Of a DNA stretch of 13,867 bases, positions 8,765 to 13,867 are shown piece after piece (position 1 is the stretch's first letter; every line of letters starts with the position of its first letter). Source of the stretch: Salpingoeca rosetta (taxonomy: Eukaryota > Opisthokonta > Choanoflagellata > Craspedida > Salpingoecidae); the NCBI RefSeq assembly GCF_000188695.1, contig NW_004754928.1, positions 58,848 to 72,714 of the forward strand, written 5' to 3'. A model generated the notes under the pieces. It ran no database searches and had not been told where the DNA came from. It saw only the letters and a program-made list of their open reading frames with translations. The position numbers and the translations under genes were made by a program.

Positions 8765-8777
8765 TTTCCCGCCAAAA
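8765..8777 (+). promoter_or_regulatory. E2F-like element TTTCCCGCCAAAA
   Basis: Matches the E2F/DP consensus TTTSSCGC, extended by the CAAAA arm typical of strong sites. It lies about 106 bases upstream of the sulfotransferase start and about 260 upstream of the + strand start. This is a sequence match only; binding is not shown. Confidence 0.4.
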
Positions 8778-8895
8778 TGGTTCTGTGAGTCTGTGCTGGT
8801 TTGATGGTTTGGTTTGAACGTCAACAAATGTGCGTGTTCAAACAACAGCGTCGGTAGGTCGGTGGTGCTGCTGCCGGTGTCTTCTCTCGCGCTAC

Positions 8896-9029
8896 AGCCA
8901 CACACAGACACACACACACAGACACACACACACACACATTTACACAACACACAACACACAACACACAACACACAACACACAACACAACACACAACACACA
9001 ACACAACACACAACACAACCACACAACAC
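8896..9029. repeat. (CA)n then ACACAAC repeat, A/C-only leader
   Basis: CAGACACA/(CA)n to about 8938, then tandem ACACAAC heptamers with some pentamer variants (8942-9029). The last 88 bases contain no G or T and end eight bases before the ATG of the coiled-coil gene. Confidence 0.93.
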
Positions 9030-9037
9030 TGCGGGTG

Positions 9038-11577
9038 ATGGAGGAGCTGGTGCTGGGGTGCGCGGAAGCCGTTCAGGTACTGGAGGCAGGCGAGGTGGTG
9101 GCAGATGAGGTGCTGTGCGGGCTGGCTCATGCAGCACAACAGCTTGTGCTCGAGCGGTGCGGCGCACTGCACTCCGACCTGCAAACCGTGCTGGCACTGT
9201 GCACAGAGTTGACGGACACGCAGGCCGAGGTGAGGGATTGTGCAGCAGCTGTCACCAACAACAACAGCACCAGTACAGATGCTGATGCGCGTCAACACAT
9301 GCAGTTGGCGCTCTTCCTTCTTCAGACGGCCACAACAGGGCTGAACGCGGTGCTTGGTGACGAAGCCACAGCAGCAACAGCATCGGCAGCAGCAGGAGTT
9401 ATCAACAATGAGATTCAAGGAAGGCTGTCGAACGCAGAAGAGCGCACCCACCCCAACAGTCGACACGAGCAGTACATGCTCTCATCATCAACCACCACGC
9501 CTAACGACAGTGGTGTTTGGGAGAACAGTAGACCTACAACCTCCCAACCTGAGCAACTGCGACAGCACCAGCAGTACCACAACACCAAAGAGCACTCGCA
9601 CCAGCACCAGGGCCCGCGGCCCAGCGTTGCGGAATCGTTACTTGCAGACGTGAGAGAGGCGCTGTGGGTTGCAGATCTCCCCAAAGAGATCAACCGAGGT
9701 GACGTGCGCGGATGCATTGCGTGGCTGGTCGAGCACGCACGCGGGTCACGTTGGGAGACGACGGACAGCTCCGGCAACACGAGCGAAGAGGAAGAATCGC
9801 AGGAAGATGATGGTGATGTGGTAGCGAGAGGCGAACGCGATCAGACAGAGAAAGCCACAGACGACGACGGCATTACGGCGAGGAACGACAAACAACAACG
9901 ACAACATCAACAACAACATCAATGCGGGAGCGAGGTGGAGGGTGAGAAGTTCGCAGATCACATGCAGTGCGACCACAGATTGAAGGAGGAGGGGAAAAGA
10001 GGGTGCGTGCTTGTGGATATTGACGTTCACATTGAGAAAGAGGGTGTTACCACTGATCGGGCTTCGACAACAGCACAACCCAAACAACAGCAACACCAGA
10101 GGCGGCAGCGCCGCCACCGCCGTCGGCCCCGTCAGCAATCGCCCATGACCACTGCAGCCACACTCGGCGCCAACAACAGTGGCAGCGACAAGAACGGGGC
10201 GATATCCCAGCTGCAGATGCAATGGGAGAAGGAACGCGAGCAGATGCTGGAGACAATCAAGCAGCTTCAACAACAAGTGCAACAAGGCGCCCAACACAAA
10301 ATGGCAGACACCACCACAGCCGCCACAGCCGCCACAGCCGCCGCGACTACGGCTGATACAGCCGTACAGCCGCCGTGCAGTCTTGATGACGGTGTATTGG
10401 ACGCTCTACGCCCACACGAGGACCACATGCGTGCGTTCTTGCAGGACGCAGTTGGCGAGCAACACACGCTGGACAGCGTGCTGGCGGAAGTGTTTCGGTC
10501 ACAGGCCTTTCTAGTCGAGTGCCACAGCAACACACTGCCACCTTCCTTTCTGGGCTTCATGCAAGCGCAGCTGGACATTGGACAGCGTGCCGTGCGCCGA
10601 CGGCACAGCAGCGGCGTCAATTGCCTCGGGCGCATCACCGCCTTCCTCGCCTTGTATCAGCACCTCTGCGCAACAACGCTCGAGGCCCTACACAATACAC
10701 GTATTGTGGACCTCCAAGAGATTGAAACGTGCGTGGCAGGATGGCAGAGCTGTAATCCGGCTTTGTGTGTGTGTGGGGGGGGGGGGAGTGCGTGTGGGCT
10801 GTTGTTACAAAGGTGTTTGAAGTGTTGATGTACTGTGTTGTTGCTGTGGTTGAAGGTTTTGGTGTGCTGTTTTGATGCTAGGCTGGTGATAGGGATACAT
10901 GTGCATGCTCATCATTCACCCCGTCTAATGGCTTGGCCTTGTCACACGCTCACTTGCGAGGTTTGCAGGTTGCAGCGAACAGTAGAGTCGCTGCGAACAC
11001 AGGTTCGCGAAGTCGAACAACAGGCAGTGCTCGCACCAACCAAACCCACGGCCCAGTTCTCGTCAACTGAATTTGATCTGTTGTTGCTCCACGACACAGA
11101 CCGAGCACATCAACCACACATGTTAGCACCGTCACCGCCGCCACACAGCCGCCACCACACCGCCCAAAGTGTCTGCCAGGTAAGATGAAGCTGTAAGAGC
11201 AGTGCAGTGGGGCGACAGAAGTGCACGTTGTGTTTTCGCGGCATGGTGTTTTGAAGTGAAATGGCCATGTTGTGCCGAGTAGGTAGTGCTGGGGGAGGTG
11301 ACATGTGACAGTACACTTGAGGGTGAGACCTGAAAGATGCGCGCGCATACACAGTCCATGCAAACGCAGCAATGTCTGTTTCACTATCTTTTTGCGTTGT
11401 GTCTTCGCCTCATGCCTGTCATGCCTGTGTGTTGACGCACCACAGGGCGTGCTGGCCGTGATTGGGGCCGTCATGTGCTTGCTGACGGCGATTCTTGGGG
11501 CAGTGGTCATATTCACGCCAGCCGCGGACCCGCAGCGCAGCTGTTACATTCACCAATCCGAATACATCCCACAATGA
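9038..11577 (+). CDS. Coiled-coil protein with C-terminal membrane anchor, unrecognised family (3 exons)
   Basis: Exons are 9038-10728, 10969-11179 and 11446-11577, 677 residues. Donors are GTGCGT and GTAAGA and acceptors end in CAG. Phases are 2 and 0; the first junction joins LQEIET to LQRTVESLR in one continuous heptad-like helix. The ATG at 9038 has G at -3 and +4. The N-terminal ~110 residues are Ala/Leu-rich and predicted helical. Residues about 150-385 are a Gln/His/Asn/Glu-rich, probably disordered region interrupted by a short ordered block near 200-235 (LLADVREALWVADLPKEI). A coiled coil lies at about 388-418 (LQMQWEKEREQMLETIKQLQ), a helical domain at about 449-563 with several Trp/Cys/His, and the exon-junction coil at about 558-583. 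Exon 3 begins with a hydrophobic span (VLAVIGAVMCLLTAILGAVV, about 636-655) and ends in a short polar tail. With no signal peptide, this suggests a tail-anchored, cytosol-facing tether or adaptor. No SNARE motif is seen. The function is unknown. Confidence 0.82.
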
Positions 11578-11681
11578 CAGGATGACACACACTTGCACAC
11601 CACACCCAGACAAACACATAATTTGCACTCACACATGTACAACATGCTGGTGCACGCGCGTGGGTGTTTGTGTTGGCTTGG

Positions 11682-11687
11682 TTTATT
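11682..11687 (-). terminator. Possible poly(A) signal AATAAA of the minus-strand propeller gene
   Basis: TTTATT on the given strand is AATAAA in the sense of the minus-strand gene, about 280 bases past its stop codon. No equivalent hexamer was noticed for the convergent + strand gene. Confidence 0.4.
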
Positions 11688-11821
11688 TTGGTTACACTGT
11701 TAGCACCGTTCGTTTTCGACACGCAGTTGCATACACACGGATCACGAACACACAGGGTACAACAAGTCACGCACAAGAAGACGCTTTCAGTCAACGCACA
11801 ACATGCGTACACAGAGGGAGA

Positions 11822-11935
11822 CAGAGAGTTATACACACACAGACAGACACACAGACAGACGGACAGACAGACGGACTGACAGACACACACACACACACAC
11901 AGACAGACAGACAGACAGACACACATACACACAGG
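11822..11935. repeat. (ACAG)n/(CA)n microsatellite cluster
   Basis: Interrupted CAGACAGA and CACACA units. In the sense of the minus-strand propeller gene they read GT/CTGT and begin about 35 bases past its stop. Confidence 0.92.
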
Positions 11936-11968
11936 TAAGCACGTAGTCGGCGCGGTGTGTCGAGGGGT

Positions 11969-13173
11969 TCAAGCTGCTGTGGAAGTCTTCCAGAGAGCAA
12001 ACACGGCCGGGTCATAGGTCACGAGTGCATATCTGCCGTCGCTCGATGCGCACACCCCACGGATGACAAACGACAACTTGTCTGCACGCACATCCCCCAG
12101 CGCACAGTAGCGCACAACGTCTTGCGTCTGAATGGGTGCGTGCGTGAGGGAGAGTGAGAGTGAGAGTGAGAGTGAGTGTGAGTGTGTGTGAGTGCTAGTG
12201 GGGCACGCGAGTGTAAAAGCTTGCGTGTGAGCATTCTTTGTTTTCGCATTGCAGACAGGTGTAAGCCACACCATCCCAACAGCGACGTATGACGCATCGC
12301 ACCTGTGCCGGTTCGATGACATCTTGTGCGTTGACGGAAGTCGGGTCCACTGTGTACATGTACAGCGTCTGGGCGTGGCCGGCAACAACTTGAACGCCTT
12401 GTGGATTCGGAATGAGAGGGTGAGGTTTGGTTTGGGGGAGGGGGAGGGGCAGGCAGTATTCGTTTGTAGACATGAGCAAGAGGGGGCGCGGGGAGTCATG
12501 CAGGTAGGTCGACACAGATAGATAGAAAGAGACATACAGACAACAAAATGTCAGACAGACAGGCACACGCACAAAAACACAGACACAGACACAGAGACAG
12601 ATACAGACACAGGCACAGGCACACACACACACACACAGCCACACACACACGCACACGCACACGCACACGCACAGAGGCACATAAAACACACAAGAATCGC
12701 ACCTGTTGGCGTCGCAAAGGCGTCGAGGCGGAAGTAGTATTCGTTGAACTTTGGCCATTGGAGGTGACACACCGTTTCCAAGTGGTGGTGCGGACCCGTG
12801 AGCCGCAGCAGCGCAATGTCGCTTTTTGTTCCTTTCGCAACTGCAGCAGTGAGTGACAATGGGCAGGGAAGGAGGACGTCATGGCGTGTACGTCAGTGAG
12901 CGCGTGGTCACGCTTGAGTTGACAGCCTTCGTATCTCTCTCACACAGTTCAACACAGACAGACAGACACAGACACGACACAGATACACTCACACACACAC
13001 ACACAAATACACAAACAAACACCCACACACACACTCACACAGACATAGAGACAACCGCACTCCCTCCTCATCGCACCAAAGAGGTTGGTGCCGGGGATGT
13101 GGACAATGGAGTCGACGACGACGGATTTGCTTGGGAAAATGTCTGTTCGCGCCTTCAACGGCTTGAGCGCGCT
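11969..13173 (-). CDS. WD40-like beta-propeller protein, C-terminal part (4 visible exons, 5' end missing)
   Basis: On the minus strand the exons are 13173-13077, 12840-12703, 12397-12303 and 12127-11969 (stop TGA), 162 residues in total. Phases 1, 1 and 0 agree at all three junctions, and all three donors are GTGCGA. The first visible exon starts in phase 0 after a strong pyrimidine tract and TTCTGCAG, so at least one upstream exon is missing. Joined text such as [42 protein letters not shown] and [25 protein letters not shown] shows the hydrophobic-strand / small-residue turn / Trp pattern of WD40-type blades. The final [19 protein letters not shown] is the clearest. This is the C-terminal end of a propeller-containing protein. 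The DIALLRL motif resembles the serine-protease Asp motif, but nothing else of that family is present. Specific identity is not recognised. The rest of the gene lies right of 13173 or beyond the window. Confidence 0.68.
12140..12190. repeat. GAGAGT/GAGTGT repeat in the propeller intron next to exon 12127-11969
   Basis: Tandem GAGAGT-type units. In the sense of the gene they read ACTCTC and ACACTC, a pyrimidine/CA-rich tract just before the acceptor ATTCAG at 12128. Confidence 0.88.
12541..12672. repeat. CAGA/CACA/CGCA repeats in a propeller intron
   Basis: Interrupted ACAGAC, (CA)n and ACGC units within the intron 12702-12398. In the gene's sense they are GT/GTGCGT-type repeats that begin about 30 bases after the donor. 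Confidence 0.88.
12949..13045. repeat. CAGA/CACA repeats in a propeller intron
   Basis: Interrupted ACAGACAG and (CA)n units in the intron 13076-12841. In the gene's sense they are GT-type, on the donor side. Confidence 0.88.
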
Positions 13174-13328
13174 CTGCAGAAGTGCAGATTGGGAGAAGGC
13201 GGGGGGGGGGAGGGGTTTGGTGAGCATGGTGAGAGAGGACAGGAAGGGCAAGGAAGCAGCTAAGCGACATCAGGTGGGGGCGAAAAGAAGCAGGAGGACA
13301 GCCAGACAGACTGGGTCACAGCAAGAAA

Positions 13329-13330
<2 letters not shown>

Positions 13331-13408
<78 letters not shown>
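13331..13408. repeat. Two (CA)n tracts
   Basis: (CA)n from 13331 to about 13365, a CGTCCT interruption, then (CA)n to 13408. In the minus-strand sense this is (GT)n upstream of the propeller exon. Confidence 0.93.
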
Positions 13409-13410
<2 letters not shown>

Positions 13411-13520
13411 CGGTCGGGAAGAACGCTTATTCGTCGCATACCAACGCCAATACGGGATTGATTTGAGAGCTCACGTGACTGACGCGTGGTGCCGACCAAC
13501 CGGAGCCGGACTGTTTTTTC

Positions 13521-13555
13521 CTATATAATGGATATATAAGCGTTTTTCCAACGCT
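13521..13555 (+). promoter_or_regulatory. TATA-like element followed by a small hairpin
   Basis: Two overlapping TATATAA-type motifs occur, the better being TATATAAG at 13533-13540. It is followed directly by an inverted repeat, AGCGTT / AACGCT, with a 5-base loop (13539-13555). This is the only strong TATA-like site noticed in the window. It may be the promoter of an element or gene that continues past the right edge. Confidence 0.3.
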
Positions 13556-13867
13556 ATCCGGGAGAGTAGCGGGATCCGCTCGGCCCGAGGCTCCGAACCT
13601 TGGAGAACAGCTCAGAGTGGCTAACAGAGGCGTCTCTCTAAAAAGGCTGGCAGTCAGTGTTTGCCCCGATTTCCTGAGCCACGCCCCGAGACGAAGACGA
13701 CCAGCACGCTTGAATGCGGGATATTGTTAAAGATCGGCGGGGTCGATGGGCATGATCGTCAAACATTTGTTATGCACAACTTTTACATCGAGACCAATAC
13801 TAGTAATTCACTGCGATCGGCTCTACTGTTGATCTATGCCCTAGCACATTCCGTTGCTTTAAAGGAG

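Larger units (their letters stand above)
8660..9037. promoter_or_regulatory. Divergent promoter region, sulfotransferase and coiled-coil gene
   Basis: 378 bases separate the two opposed starts. It contains an E2F-like element (8765-8777) in the unique half nearest the sulfotransferase. The half nearest the + strand gene is almost pure A/C repeat. No TATA box is seen. Confidence 0.6.
11578..11968. other. Convergent 3' intergenic region with CAGA/CACA repeats
   Basis: No coding exon is supported. Repeats of ACAGACAG and ACACAC fill 11822-11935. The 3' ends of the anchored coiled-coil gene and of the minus-strand propeller gene must both lie here. Confidence 0.6.
13174..13867. other. Right-edge region, no supported coding exon
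   Basis: 13174-13330 is probably intron of the minus-strand propeller gene (it ends in the pyrimidine tract and acceptor of the exon at 13173). 13331-13408 is a (CA)n pair. From about 13410 to the end there are no simple repeats and no long open frame, and the base composition is more even. I find no rRNA or tRNA gene there. Confidence 0.5.

Noticed and set aside
9354..10725. Several other frames (both strands) within the coiled-coil gene exon
   Set aside because: All are shadows of the 9038-10728 exon. Their text is low-complexity Arg/Pro/Cys reading of Gln/Ala repeats, and none carries a recognisable domain.
12703..12840. DIALLRL motif as the catalytic-Asp region of a trypsin-like protease
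   Set aside because: No His or Ser catalytic motifs occur in the joined exons, and the flanking text fits propeller strands better.
13560..13867. Possible tRNA, 5S or snRNA gene at the right edge
   Set aside because: No intact A/B box pair or cloverleaf could be drawn, and no known snRNA motif was seen.

Overview
The window looks like nuclear DNA from an intron-rich, compact, microsatellite-laden eukaryote. The introns are GT-AG, the starts are Kozak-like rather than Shine-Dalgarno, and (GT/CA)n tracts are everywhere. One 665-base assembly gap is present. The gene content (a LysM-domain protein of the LYSMD1/2 type, the proteasome/TREX-2 subunit SEM1/DSS1, and a GAL3ST-family sulfotransferase) points to a close relative of animals. 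A choanoflagellate such as Salpingoeca is my best inference, not a proven one.

Six genes can be supported, on strictly alternating strands. (1) + strand 193-1450: LYSMD1/2-like protein, 3 exons. (2) - strand 2975-1978: SEM1/DSS1, 3 exons. (3) + strand 3348-about 5568: WD40 beta-propeller, 4 well-supported exons plus a tentative short last one. (4) Gap 5703-6367, then about 430 bases of different composition ending in A23 and a long (CA)n. (5) - strand 8659-7547: intronless GAL3ST-like carbohydrate sulfotransferase. (6) + strand 9038-11577: coiled-coil protein with a C-terminal membrane anchor, 3 exons, no family recognised. (7) - strand 13173-11969: C-terminal part of a WD40-like propeller protein, 4 visible exons, 5' end not found. 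The last ~370 bases carry no simple repeats and a strong TATA-like site.

Genes 2/3 and the GAL3ST/anchored pair are divergent from intergenic regions of about 375 bases. LYSMD/SEM1 and anchored/propeller are convergent. Nothing suggests that the genes share a pathway. Every splice junction listed was chosen because the reading phases of the two exons agree and the joined protein continues a recognisable fold. No transcript data were available.

The most unusual pattern is the orientation of the microsatellites. Read in the sense direction of each gene, CA-type repeats tend to lie just upstream of exons (acceptor side, 5' leaders) and GT-type repeats just downstream (donor side, 3' flanks), on both strands. 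Many introns therefore begin in GT repeats, end in CA repeats, or both.
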